Origin: Phlebotomus papatasi | Taxonomy: Eukaryota; Arthropoda; Insecta; Diptera; Psychodidae | Reading direction: 5' to 3' | Assembly (NCBI RefSeq): GCF_024763615.1 | Contig: NC_077223.1 | Span: 111,104,627-111,168,626 of the forward strand | Length of the DNA: 64,000 nt | Shown: one piece after another, positions 1-11,330 of the stretch | Numbering within the stretch: position 1 is the stretch's first letter | Layout of the letters: the number at the start of each line of letters is the position of its first letter | Program-made: the position numbers and the translations under genes | The notes under the pieces: generated by a model | The model's database searches: none | Told to the model about the DNA's origin: nothing | Seen by the model: only the letters and a program-made list of their open reading frames with translations

Positions 1-721
1 ATGAAATTGGATAGAGTGAGATGATATGAGACTATGAATACAGAACGAGGAGGTGGAGATAGCATAGACCCCGTCGATGACAATACGACAATGTTATTAG
101 CATATGCATAAATGACAAAAACGGCGCACTTCTGCACCAGCTCTTAGTTAAACAATAAACACAATAGACAATGCTTCAGAGAGCGACTTTACATTAAGAA
201 CGGAATCTATGAAACAAATAGAACTTATCACCTTTTAGTACAAGTTGTTTTACTGTAATGTTAAAAAATTCTCAGTTATTCTTTAAGAGCACTAGAGAAA
301 ATTCTTAATTTCTTTGTTTTTCTAACACGATTTTAAGTGCTACTTTTATTTTCGTAGGTATTTAATTTTACATAAAAACAAGTGAATTACTTTATGTAAA
401 AAAAATTATGTTTTATGCATTCAAGTTTATGGCGTGTTTTAAGGCCAATTTTTGCGAAATTTCAGAGAACTTTGCTATTCTCAAATTGCAAATTGACCGA
501 TTTAAAAACTTTTGAAAATTAACACATACTTAAACGGCACAATGTCGCTATCAAAATTTAAAATTTTCTTAAAATATGAATGTAATATAATTTTTCAATG
601 TTTAAATTTTATTTTTTTTCTCTTTTCTAAGAAAAAAATGTTGAGTATCCCGAACAGTTATTTGACCGAACGCGCTAGGAAAAGCGACAAAAAAACAGTC
701 GGTAGGTTTATTGTTAATTAA

Positions 722-884
722 TAGGGGAAACCGTGGCAGTAGTAAACATGGGACTTTATTATATAAGGATCCCAATTGTGTCTATGTATTCAGATAGGTC
801 TCATCCTCTGAAATCTAAAACTAATTCAAAAATATTGTAGTGTTTACAACTACCTCCTGTTTACTATTACCCCAATTTTCCCTA
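722..884. mobile_element. Foldback MITE, TAGGG-ended (family L)
   Basis: Imperfect terminal inverted repeats of about 26 bp: the left end starts TAGGGGAAACCGTGG and runs to AGTAGTAAAC; the right end is GTTTACTATTACCCC then TTTTCCCTA. It is 163 bp long with no coding capacity. The TAGGG ends resemble those of families A, B, F and G in this window. Confidence 0.6.
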
Positions 885-2861
885 ATTATTAATTTTCAGA
901 ATTCTTGGAATTGGAACATTTAAGATAGTTGTTCTTGTCCGAAAATTTGTTTGTTCGAAATTCAGAATTGTCCAAAATATAAGAAATTTTAGTGTATACA
1001 TTTTCTTAAAATTTACTGTGCTCTTGGAAAAGTCAAATTCATATCATTCAAAATAGTACGCTACTATCAAAATTTCTTCTATATTTTTTTTTAGTTTTCT
1101 AAATTATTTTATCCCATTGTGAAACATTGTAGGCATAACCCGGTTAAAGCGGTCTTAGATTTACCTTAGATTTACTTAGGTTTAGCGAACTAGAGTTTTA
1201 GCCCAGTTCCCTAAGGTCTTAAAATCTTAAATATCGAGCAATTTTATTGCTTTTTTAGAGTCTAATAAGTCACTTAACTTTATTAATCCAATTCTAAGCA
1301 AAAATTTTCCAAAAAAATTCTAATTGATAAGAAATTAGAGCAATTAAGCCATATAGCTAAGTCTTAGGTCTGAAGCCGGTATAACACAAGGTAAGCTGTT
1401 ACTATAGTACAATGTTTTGATTTAAAACATTGTTCATGCTCTCAAATAAGGACTTTGTCTGAGTGTTTAAAATAAGTCCTTAATAAGTACTTATTAAGTA
1501 CTTAATCAAAGCATTTCTTGAGCAATTTAGTGACATCAGGCGGTAAAAAAGGAGTATTTCTTTTTTAAATTTAGAATTTTATTCAGTTTTTAGTTAGTTC
1601 TTCAGGAATGTACTTAATAAAAAAAACTTTAAATCCTTAATACAAACCACTTAATTAAGGACTTCTATTGAGTTTTTAATAAGGTATTTAGTATTAAGGT
1701 TGAATCATGTCAAACTATTTTCGTTATTCGCTATAAAACGGTAACGTTTGTCTCATTTTCTTATATTTTTTAAGTACTTGGTTGACCTACAACTCCTTAA
1801 AATGATATAGTAAAACATACTTGGTAAAGTCAAAATGTACCGTACTTTGGCCATTATCGAACTAGAATTATCATCATCAATTTAGACAGTTTAATCGCCC
1901 CAGACAAAAAGTTAATTTATAAATAGTTTTAAACCAATATTAAAAAGTGCATAAACGTGATAATTGTCAAAGTCAGATGCAAGAAATTAAAAAAGGGGAA
2001 TTTTTACAGGTATAAAATGTACTCCCAACATAAGATGTGAATTTTGATTTTCAACTCAATTGCGTTGTTTTCTCTCTTTCTGTTTCTCTTCTATCAATTT
2101 CTCTACCTACGAGAATGTTACATACATAATTTACGTCTCATGGGAGAATATGAAAAAGAGAAAAAATGCCATGGGTATACATAAGAGAGAATGTCAGCCA
2201 TACAAACCGTACACACAACACATTCAACAAATATCATCCATATGTACAACAAACATAATCATCATCAACAGAGCATCTGAAGAAACCGTTTCCAGAAGAG
2301 TCAATATAATTTTCTCTCTCACTCTTTCTCTCTTTTGTGCCACGATTAAATTCTCATAAAATTATTCTCACAGGACCTTTCCTCGCTCACTCCCATGAGC
2401 TCGAATGTTATAAGTTTTTTTTTTTTCAAATATATACTTTTGTAAATATCAATCTAGGACTTTTATCTAAACATAAATCATATCTTTTTACATTTTCTCA
2501 TTGAATCCCCTAGATTGAATTAGGTGATTTCTCTCACAGTGTCCCTCACTCAATTCTCTCCTTCTCTCTCTATCTGTCTCTCTCCCTCTCTTGTTATAAT
2601 TTCCAAATCAATAGTTGGGTTTACATACAATTTAAAAAAAAAATTATTGAACGATGAAACAAGGTGCTGGCAAAAGCATGTTCTCCATGGTCCGACTTTC
2701 ACATTCGTTTTCAGTGTCTTCGCAACATTACGTCGGTTTTTCCACAAAAACCGCGGGCCCCATTTTTCACTCTCACGGCCCCAATCGAAACCCCTCCCTC
2801 AATCACATATTTAAGAAAAATTCCCCTCCGAGAAGAACATTTCTTTTTTATTTTTGCGAAA

Positions 2862-2879
2862 AATAAATAAATAAATAAA
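2862..2879. repeat. AAAT microsatellite
   Basis: About four tandem AAAT/AATA units within MED13 intron 1. Confidence 0.7.
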
Positions 2880-4161
2880 CATACTCTTCATTTACAATAA
2901 GTCAGCAGTCAGCACCTAAAATTTTCCTTATATTACAATAATACAGTTTATCACGAAAACTCTTTCACTTACACATACACACACATTCATACTTTGCCAT
3001 TCATTTCTCTCTTCTACACATGACCATGCCACAAATATGGTGAATATCTCTTTGTCAAAAGCCCCCTCAATATCTTCGAAGAGAAGAACAATTATTACTA
3101 CATCTTATTGTAAAAAAAAACTCTTGAAATTATATTCATACATTACGACTCCATCAGTGCATTAGACTTCAAGGGTCAATGAAGTTTGCATTAAATAAAT
3201 TTAAAACTTTTTTTTTAACTTTTTTTCTTATAAATCATTTGAAGATTTAATAACACTTAAAGAACTGAAGTAGCATTTCATGACAATTACTGTTTTTATA
3301 CTTTAGTACAATGAAAAATCCTTTGAATATATAACAATTTCAATTATATGTTTATTAAAAGTAGATTAATAACTTTTATTTAAACATGATAGTGTAAGAA
3401 CTAAGCCTATTTTCTAGAAAATCGTTAAGTGCTAAACACTACCATAAAAAAGAATAATGCAATTAAAGAATTTTTCAATACAATATCCTTTCGACTTTAA
3501 CCGAAAAGCTATGAAAAACCAAGGCTTGTAACATTGTTAAACTGATGTTCTCTAAAATAAGTAATAAAGTATCAAAACTACAAATCAAAACCTCTCCTTT
3601 TAGAGCCCCCACTTAACAGGACGTTTCACTTTTCTGAAGTTAAAGGTCTAACCTTCCGGGATAAAATCTACATGTTTTGTTTTCAATAAAAGCAAATGTT
3701 ACTTTTTGACTAAAAATTAAAGTAGAATAACCTAATTCAGAAGATTTGAATCAAGTTCTGAATAAGAACCTGATCCAAATTGAAACATTTTCAATTAAAG
3801 CTTATAAATATTAAGAAAAAAAATATTGTTTTCCCATTATGGAGTTGTAAAGAATTTTTTTTTTGGATCATATTCTTAGGTAATCCTATCTTAATTACTT
3901 TTAAAATATAAATGTATCTTAAGAATTATTTTGAGTTATGAATTGGAATATTATCGAATGTACAGACGGTCAAACTAATACTCTATCATTCTGCCAATAA
4001 GTGTCAAACTGTGACTCTATTATTATTTTTCTCATGTATTATTATGTTATTATTCTCATTATTAATCATAATTATATTGTTGATATCTTATACTTGATGA
4101 ATCCTCAAGTCCCTTGTAGACCTCCCGTTTTTCCGTACTCTTAGAGTTGTTTGGGTAAATA

Positions 4162-4243
4162 CAGCGTATTTTATTACGTTTTGTCACATGTGAAAATGTG
4201 TTTTTCTAGACATTCAGTACTTTACACCCGACGAGGTACTCAT
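4162..4243 (-). mobile_element. Truncated tRNA-type SINE (family S2)
   Basis: This stretch aligns with the 3' body of the SINE at 20830-21013. Both share a TTATTACGTTTT-like block, GTGAAAATGTGTTTTT, then GACATTCAGTAC and a degenerate CCGAC/CGGGCGG end. It lacks a recognisable B box and poly(A) tail, so it is an old fragment. Confidence 0.5.
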
Positions 4244-4359
4244 GAAAGCATATTATTTAGCTGACTGAAAAATGATTTTCATCAATTTTAGGGACTCTAC
4301 AAGCCAGTAAGTTAATTAAAAACATCAGTTCTATTACCAAGTATATTAGAAACTTAATA

Positions 4360-4440
4360 CCGTAGATGCGGGTAACTTAGTACACCTGGTATTCGTAAAC
4401 TTTTCTTTCATTTTAGCACTTAAGGATTATACTCAAAATA
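4360..4440. mobile_element. Partial foldback repeat (family E)
   Basis: One arm of the family best seen at 14715-14890: CCGTAGATGCGGGTAACTT, then TTCGTAAACTTTTCTTT, then GCACTTAAGGAT. The opposite arm is missing or decayed. Confidence 0.45.
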
Positions 4441-4574
4441 GGTCTATTGAAAAAAAAACAAACTGGTAACTTTAGTTTAAAAATGAAATAGAAATTGCTA
4501 TTTTAAGCATATTTATTGATCAATTGGGACAAGATTGGACTTAACTTCAAGCCCTGTGGAAGCCGAATGAATAA

Positions 4575-4712
4575 CTCGTCTTTACGGACGAGTAAGATAC
4601 CGGTGTCTCGAAAACAAAAACAATCTTTGTCCTCTGTAGTCAGAAAAAATGGTTTTTGCATTTGGAACACCGGTATCCTATTCGTCCTTAAAGGGTTAAG
4701 TATAAGACAATT
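4575..4712. mobile_element. Palindromic repeat with ACCGGTGTC arms (family J)
   Basis: Inverted arms ATACCGGTGTC (left) and ACACCGGTATCC (right), followed by CCTTAAAGGGTTAA. The arms match the cleaner palindrome at 33661-33765 and a single arm near 9800-9850. Confidence 0.45.
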
Positions 4713-5550
4713 TGGGATTAACCTTTACCGCCACATTTTACGGGTTAGATATTCTCAACGATTAACTTCAGTCTACTTGGGCCCTAAGCGTAAGCACTAA
4801 AGATGAATTTTAAGAATTTTGAAGAATATTTGACTTTGCAAATCAAACCGGAATCGAGCAATTTGCAAAGTATCATTCACTTCGACATTACTTTATATAC
4901 TTTTTATTTGGTCTTGAATAATTGCAAAAGAGCTCAATAATACAAATGGCCCTGATATCAAATCGTTAATAGGAGTCGCGTATTCAATACCTTCAACTAG
5001 CACCTAGTTTATCGTAAATCGTAAGTATAGGAACTGTTCTACTGCTCTGTTGTAAGGAAAATCTCTTCTCTTTTCATTCTCTCCCATTGTGTGCTCTGGC
5101 ATTAGTGCATAATATTGGTCTTTTCTTATTCTTTCCGTAGCGGCAGATCCCCAAAAAATGAAAATGGGGCTTCCAATAAACTTCATTTGTAACTCTCTCG
5201 AGCAAGAAAACAGACTCACACACATACACACAACTAATCAATTTATCTTGCGTCGCAATTTAATGCTACAATTTTTCTCTCTCCCTCATACATACAATAT
5301 AGCTCTCCTCCTTTCACATCTCTCTCACATCAATTATACATATTTATGATCCAAGGAAAAAGCCTATTCACCAGTGGAAAAACATTTGCACACAATCTTA
5401 AGAGAAAATTTTTCACTTATTTTTTTCAAAGGGGGAGTGAATTGAGAATATTTGGGAGGAAAATGGAGATGTAGGAGAAAATATTGAATGAGTAAAAGAG
5501 AAAAAAGGTTTTTTTGTAAGGCAAACGAACACTATGGCTACAGCACTTAC

Positions 5551-5619
5551 CAAGGCGAAAAAATTTGTATGGCAATCCTCCAAACTGGCGCCGTTAGTTT
5601 GGTGGTTTTGATGCGTCAT
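5551..5619 (-). CDS. MED13: Mediator complex subunit 13 (MED13/skuld), first coding exon, partial
   Basis: MED13 is the scaffold subunit of the CDK8 kinase module, which reversibly represses Mediator at RNA polymerase II promoters in the nucleus. This exon encodes 23 residues, including NGASLEDCHTNFFAL, which I recognise as the conserved N-terminus of insect MED13 (vertebrate MED13 has NGASLEDCH at the same place). It ends in phase 0 at a consensus donor (TTG|GTAAGT, intron starting at 5550). The start at 5619 is chosen because it gives the family's MTHQ start; an in-frame upstream ATG (5634) would add only five residues. The rest of this roughly 2000-residue protein lies beyond the left edge. 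It is transcribed divergently from mRpL50. Identification rests on remembered family sequence; confidence is good but the exon is short. Confidence 0.78.
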
Positions 5620-6776
5620 TGCTGCAGTAAACACATTTTCATGTCACAACACATTTCACTTAAGCCATAAAATACTTTAGACAGTGGCAAAATCACTCTA
5701 GAAATGAGAAAATTTCTTCAACACCAACATCTAGTAAGGTTTTCACCTTCGATGGCGACTAGAAAATGGCGGACAGATTTTCACGCACACTATCACGTCA
5801 ACACACACCGCTGCACACCACCACCTTGTAATCGCTCCACAAAAGCTTCTTGTCAGGTTGACGTTTTCTGTTTTTTTTTCTTCTTTTTTTTTGCAACGAT
5901 GCACACTTCTCAATGTAACTTCTTATTAATTTCCTGTTCACTATTTCACCTTAGAACTTTTTACTCAATAATCCATATTTTTTCACAACTTTTCCTCAAA
6001 TTCCAAGTCGAATGCAACGGAAGACTTTTCGCGACAAAAATCTTCTCTCTCACCTCGGAATCTCACCAACACTCTGACAACACTTTTTTAGTTCTTTTTT
6101 TGCTTCAGTGGTGAATTAATGGAGCCTAAGTGGTGAAAAATGTTGATATATTCACCACTTGGGGAAAATTTCCATTTTCGCACTCAATTCAACACATATA
6201 CATTTGCAATCTTCCTTTTTTCATTTAGAAAAGTTTTTTTCATCTTAGATTTTTTCTCTCTTTTGTTTTTCTTCACAATTTTTCACATACTTTGTACACA
6301 GTATGTACATATAAATCCGTTATGAGAGAAACTATTTCCACCACACTCTCTCTATCTTTTTCCCTCGTGAAACACACAATTGCTCATCAAAAAAAATTTT
6401 GAATGGGGAGAAAAATTGGTCTTTTTCACTGCTTTTTTACCACTGAAAATGCCTCCGTGGCCAACTTTCACAATCAATTCCAATTGGTCTACCGCTAAAC
6501 TGGATATTTTCACTTGTACAACTGACAAATTGGAAGTATAACCAGTGAATAATGGAATTTTCGTGAAGAGAGACACTGAGTTTTCTGGCCATTTATATTT
6601 ATATGAGCTTATTTTCTGGCTTGTAGGGTTCAACTGGTCGTGTTCGAATTTCACTCGGGGATAGCCGAAGGTGAACCGAAGGTAATTGTGTGTGGTGAGA
6701 TTTCTCAACGTCAGTCGTATGGTGGAAAGGCAGAATTGTAGTAGTAGTGCGGCTTTTTCGCTGAAATACAATAGAA
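5620..6776. promoter_or_regulatory. Divergent MED13 / mRpL50 promoter and leader region
   Basis: The 1.16 kb between the two ATGs must hold the MED13 5' leader and both promoters. A YY1/Pho-like motif, AAAATGGCGGAC, lies at 5763-5774. An initiator-like TCAGTC lies at 6711-6716, 64 bp before the mRpL50 ATG. No TATA box is obvious, as is common for housekeeping genes. T-rich tracts generate long but low-complexity open frames on both strands (for example 5704-6114), which I do not consider genes. Confidence 0.55.
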
Positions 6777-8123
6777 ATGGCGGCTATTGCTCGGCATTTT
6801 GCCTTGTGGAAAACAGGTCAACACTTTTACAACACTTCTGTAAGTGGCAAAGATTCATTCAATCATACATTTTCACTTCTTGAAACTTTTCGGAAAGTAC
6901 TTTGGGTACTTTTGTTATTATTTTTTTTAATACACTATCCACGAGTCTCCCGCACGCACTCACGCACCAAACGCCATTCATAAGATTGATGACGTCACAG
7001 GAGAACTCCACATTTTCTCTCTACGCAAATTCACTAACAAAATAATTTTCCGTTTTCTCGATTTAACTGTATTTTTTCCGATTGGACTTAAAGAAAAAAA
7101 TAAAAACCCTCGGGAAAATGATTTTCTTCTATTGCAGATAGCAAGAGGATTTGGTGTTAGTGCAGTGACGTACTCCAAGAAGAAGAAAAAGTCAACTACA
7201 AAAACTGGAGGACAACAGCAACTTCAGTCTGTGGCACAATCACTTGCTTCGAGAGGGTGTGTACAGTTACAAGAATCAAAGCAAACTACCTTTAATTGAC
7301 CAAAAAGTTGTCTGACAACTCTGTGTTTGTAGCCGCTTAACACACACACACATACTCATATTCACCATTCGAATTTCGAACTTCTAAGCTTCTTTTTATT
7401 TACTTCATCGATTTTTTTAGTTCGTCCGCTTTACTTCATCGAGTTTTTAGCTATTTTGCCTTTCCCCTCTATTTCTCCTAACTCATTTACCTCATTATAT
7501 CCCCACCACAAATACACAATTTCTGCATTTCCCCTCAATTTTTATATACTTCATTGCCCCACTCTGAATTCTTTTCATCTTGAATCAGCTGTACTTGCGC
7601 ATGCGCGTACTATATGCATCACTAGATGGCAGCATGAACCAGTGAAAAGACATCCATTCATATTTCCCCTCTAATTAAATTTTGCAGGTTCCTGCGATCC
7701 AATCAGCCCTATACACCCCCGCCAAATGTGGCTTCGCAGATTCAAGAGATGTCCTCAGAAGCCGGATATAGCTCTCCGTCAGCAATCTTCCCAACTCTCA
7801 ATGATAAATTCAGTTTCTTAGAAGATTGCAGGAAGAAATTCAACTATTCCGTGCCCAATTCACTGCTCCATGAATTATCGACTGTTCAGGATGTGATTGA
7901 GTTCTATGAGAGTCCGGTAAATACAACTCTTCCCATGGATACCATCAAAACGGAAGATTTGCCAGAGAATCTTCATATCCAGAGTGAATATGTGAGATTC
8001 CATCCGGAAGAAGATACCATGTTTGGAGGGGTTAGTGCCTTTCCCAAGAGTTCAACCCTAGTCACTGGGGTAAAGTACAGGAAGAAGTACAGAGGTCACA
8101 TTGCTAAAACATCCTGGCCGTAG
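6777..8123 (+). CDS. mRpL50: Mitochondrial large ribosomal subunit protein mL50 (mRpL50)
   Basis: Component of the mitochondrial 39S ribosomal subunit. Coding exons are 6777-6839, 7138-7256 and 7688-8123, giving 205 residues. Splices are consensus and in phase: TCT|GTAAGT to TTGCAG|ATA (phase 0), and GAGAGG|GTGT to TTGCAG|GTTC (phase 2). The N-terminus (MAAIARHFALWKTG) is basic and amphipathic, as expected of a mitochondrial targeting peptide, and a lysine run (SKKKKK) follows. The conserved mL50 core lies in exon 3: FSFLEDCRKKFNYSVPNSLL followed by VQDVIEFYESPVNT, the acyl-carrier-protein-like fold typical of this family. The ATG context AGAAATGG is favourable. A poly(A) signal follows 10 nt after the stop. 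It is head-to-head with MED13. Identification is by remembered family motifs. Confidence 0.88.
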
Positions 8124-8133
8124 AAAAAAATTC

Positions 8134-8139
8134 AATAAA
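8134..8139 (+). terminator. mRpL50: mRpL50 poly(A) signal
   Basis: AATAAA lies 10 nt after the TAG stop, and further AAATAAAT motifs follow to about 8162. The 3' UTR would be very short. Confidence 0.7.
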
Positions 8140-8569
8140 GTAGAAATAAATGTAAATAAATAAATTGTTTTTTCTTTACCAAAAAATACCTTCCTAGGAC
8201 TTCTAATAAACAAATAATATCAGTATCGATCCGAGTAATACATTTTAATAAGAAATAATGGGTTTTATTGGGTTTCAACAGGGGGAGATATAGCCGGAAG
8301 TGATTTGCAGCTAGATTCAAATCTTAAAAAATGGAAGCGTTTTAAATAAAAGCATTAACTTAGGATTTTCTGTCTGTATAAGAGATTTGGAAACTACTTT
8401 TTGGACTAAGGTTGATGATAGGGTTGGTGCATTTAATAGAGAATAAATTAACGAGAACTTAATATTCTCAATATGTATTTTGAATACCTAAAAATAATAG
8501 AATAAATTAGATAGATAATTTAATAAAAATATATTTTAATAATAATAAGAATATTTTGAAAAGTTACTT

Positions 8570-8965
8570 TTTGAGACGAAGCTTCATCGACCACTTTGAA
8601 AAAAAAAAAAAATGTAAGCGTTCAAATGGTTCTTGTTACAATTTTGTCAAAAGGAGGTATTTCACCAATTTGACAAGATTTTCTCTGACATTTTATAAGG
8701 AAAAAGTCCTTTTGAGAAACTTTTAACAAAACTTTACGAAGAAATAATGACAAAATTTTTCTAAGGTTTTTCTGTTTACGAACATTTAAAAACAAATGCT
8801 TGTAAAAAAAAATGAAAAATGCTTGTCAAGTCAAATGATCATGTTACGAACAATAATTGTGAAAAAGTAGAAACTTTTAGGGACTTTTTAGTAGCTTACA
8901 CGACTTACCCGAAATTCGTAAGCCTCCAGTGAGAATTTACAAACATTTAAGTAAGAACTATTTTA
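8570..8965. repeat. Dispersed AT-rich repeat, copy 1
   Basis: Shares blocks with 42840-43285: AATGCTTGTC, GATCATGTTA, GTACAAA/TACAAACATTT and TTCGTAAG followed by a short C/T tract and a GAATTTACAAA-like end. Boundaries are uncertain. Confidence 0.4.
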
Positions 8966-9959
8966 CAAATTTTTTTTTTCTTTGAAGCTCCAGTTGGAAT
9001 TCTGTATGGAAGAACATTTTTTACTGCTCGAACTCAAAGAGATCGCAGTTATATAATCGTATTTTTTCAACTTGTCACTGTACTGGAGCTTAAACGGTAA
9101 GAGATATCGACTTTCAGTCCTCGATGACCCCCAATAAAAAACAATATCTCTAGACGTCTTGTTCCCTCTGTACCCCACCCCCCTGTATCCCCACCAAAAC
9201 CACGTTTTTTTGTTTTTTTTTTCAAAATTGTCCCAAGCTTTTCCAATGATTTTCGGATATATTTTAGAGGTTAATCCAGGCGAACATTTCGTCCAAACAT
9301 ACCTATGACCGGTAAATTCGCCATTTTGAATTTTAACAAACCTTCTTGTTGATTTCACAAAACTATTTTTAAGAGTACCTTAGTACACGACTGTTCTGAA
9401 AACTACTCTTTTGAAACTACCGTCACTGTTCCCATTTTCGCCGCTTCTGTTCTTATTTCCACCATAAATTGATTTCAACTCTCCACCAGAGTTTTTCGCA
9501 AGTTCACGCTATAAAAACCTAGCAATAAAATGGATTGACTTAAAAAATAAATATGTTTAAATAAGCTAAAACAGCAATATTTAGAAATATATAATATATA
9601 TTGAAAATTGTGAAAATTAATCGTTTAAGGACGAGATACTTTTCAGTGACCAAAAATCAACTTTGACTTAACTGCAAACTTTGGAAAATCCAAGAGAGGT
9701 ATATTCGGTATTTTTTTTATCTTATGGACAATTCGAACCTACACAGCCAATGTGATTATGTATAAAATTAAAAAAAAATAACTAGATTTTCAGGAAAAAA
9801 ATAGAAAAATCGTTTACTCTATATGGGACACCGGTGTACTAATCCTTTATTAAATAATTAAAGCGATTATAGCGTTAAAATGTGCTTATGGTTTTGGAGT
9901 CACAAGATAAGTTATTGAAATTTATTTATTCTTAATAAAAGTAATACAAATTTATGTGG

Positions 9960-10750
9960 TTCACAAATGGGAAATTGGATAAATGAAAAAGATCAACTTT
10001 GACCTAAAAAATTTCTCAATGAAAAATCGGGTTTGGAGTATAAAAAAACTCGTAAATTAAAAAAATTCAAAAGGTATAAATGAAGAAAGAAAAACGATTT
10101 CGTCAATAAATAAAACTCGAATATTGACCAGTCATTATGCCAATTTTGTTCTATAAAGCCTTCGGCACACCATTAAGATCAGGAAAATTTCACGAAGCCG
10201 AAATATGAATCCCTTTCTTTATTACACGTTTTGCGTATGTCTGTCTCATTCTTTGACTCTCTAAATTCGATTGAACTAAATTGAATTTAGTGTGATGTTC
10301 AAAAGAAGAAGAAGAGTGCGAAAGAACGTGAGAGACAGAAAATGATTCGAATTTCCACTTCAAGAAATTTTCCTGACCAAAAAGGTGTGCTAGAGCCATA
10401 AAAACCTTATTTGGTTGATAAAAAATCAAGTTTGATCATTCAAAAAATCAATTAATCAGTATAAAACGATCGATTTTCATCATTGAAGGAAAGTCGAATT
10501 TGGCCATTAAAAATTAATCTTGATTTAAAAAAATACTAATGTGATAAATAAAAAATGTGATTTTGGTCAGCAATGAAATTGGACTTTGACCATATAAAAA
10601 ATCAATTTTGTCCCGTAAAAAAATTGGATAAATATATGTCTAATTTATACAATTAAATTTATACAATATATCTTATTATAACAGATTCAAATTGGTTTTT
10701 TGCTAGTCAAATTTGATTTCTTTGCTAACCAAAATTGAATTTATATTGAC
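9960..10750. repeat. Degenerate short-period array (AAAAATCAATTTTGATCA-like)
   Basis: Repeated variants of AAAAATCAATTTTG(G/A)(T/C)CA at irregular spacings of about 20-35 bp, interrupted by a family C element (10154-10400). A similar array lies at 39770-40600, again beside family C elements. Confidence 0.5.
10154..10400. mobile_element. Foldback MITE, family C
   Basis: Ends CTTCGGCACACC at the left and GGTGTGCTAGAGCC at the right. Subterminal GATCAGGAAAATTTCA and GAAATTTTCCTGACC are inverted. The interior carries the family's GAAGAAGAAGAGTGCGAAAG purine tract. About 247 bp, non-coding. Confidence 0.7.
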
Positions 10751-10972
10751 CATTTTTATCCATTTTGTCATATTTTGGCCCAAGTTTTGCTTATTATCAT
10801 ATTTATTTAATTTAATATTGATAAATAGGCACGAAATTTAGTTACAATCTCAATTTTGCGAATTGAAATTCGCGCGAATGGACCAAAATAATCTCTTCAG
10901 CGTACAGTAGCGTTTTAAGCGGAAAAACAGTATAATACAATTTTTTTCGAGGACCGCGCGCTGTAAAGCTTC

Positions 10973-11330
10973 TCATTCAACAGAATCATACACTTTTTGA
11001 AGAGTATTTACACTTTTTATAAGCATCGTCTCTGTGGGCACAGATGGAACACAACGAGATATTTTTTCCATCTGAAATTCTGAGGGCATCATCCTCAATA
11101 GTTTCGGCATCTTGAAGAAAACGTGCAAAGGGATTTGGAAAATGCGCAAACGCGCACCTTCCATGCAACGAAGATAAAGGTCCAGATACCTAGAGCTCTC
11201 TCCCATCAGTTGGCTGATGACTCTCGAGGAGATCGCTAGACTACTAAAGCTCGCTTTTATCTGGTCTGGCCAGTCGCTCGAAAGTTGTCGTATGAAGTGG
11301 ACGTTCTTATGGAACTCTTTGTCTCAGTAA
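10973..11330 (-). pseudogene. Isolated GC-rich coding-like fragment, possibly a frameshifted gene remnant
   Basis: I do not recognise the protein. One minus-strand frame is open from about 11326 to the stop at 10973 (about 117 codons), with a helix-like stretch including SSLAISSRVISQLMGESSRY. A second frame is open over the downstream half (stop at 10986), with protein-like NPFARFLQDAETIEDDAL and a Cys/His-rich SLCSICAHRDD. The two parts would read through only with a one-base shift near 11165. Base composition is far less AT-rich than its surroundings. There is no clear signal for a splice site, promoter or poly(A) tail. It may be a decayed retrocopy, a decayed transposon gene, or an isolated exon. 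Confidence is low. Confidence 0.3.

Larger units (their letters stand above)
1..5550 (-). other. MED13: MED13 intron 1 (continues beyond left edge)
   Basis: Non-coding sequence downstream of the MED13 first-exon donor. I found no second MED13 exon on the minus strand, so the intron is probably longer than 5.5 kb. It holds a TAGGG-ended foldback element (722-884), a truncated SINE (about 4162-4243), palindromic repeat copies (about 4360-4440 and 4575-4712), an AAAT microsatellite near 2862-2879, and CT-rich tracts (GAGA on the gene's strand) near 2290-2340, 2525-2600 and 5272-5330. The short open frames here are low-complexity or AT-rich and look random. Confidence 0.6.

Noticed and set aside
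5704..6114. 136-codon open frame on the plus strand
   Set aside because: Driven by T-rich tracts (a run of Phe codons), no family resemblance, and it lies in the MED13 leader/promoter region.
6352..6771. 139-codon open frame on the minus strand
   Set aside because: Sits between the divergent MED13 and mRpL50 starts, with no recognisable domain or splice context; its sequence looks like promoter DNA.
6817..7141. Alternative mRpL50 splice ACAG|GTCAAC to ATAG|CAAGAGG
   Set aside because: It keeps the frame but uses weaker sites; TCT|GTAAGT to TTGCAG|ATA is also in phase and consensus, so it is preferred.
8963..9358. 131-codon minus-strand open frame rich in Trp, Tyr and Lys
   Set aside because: No known family; it overlaps a dispersed AT-rich repeat and has no splice or poly(A) context.
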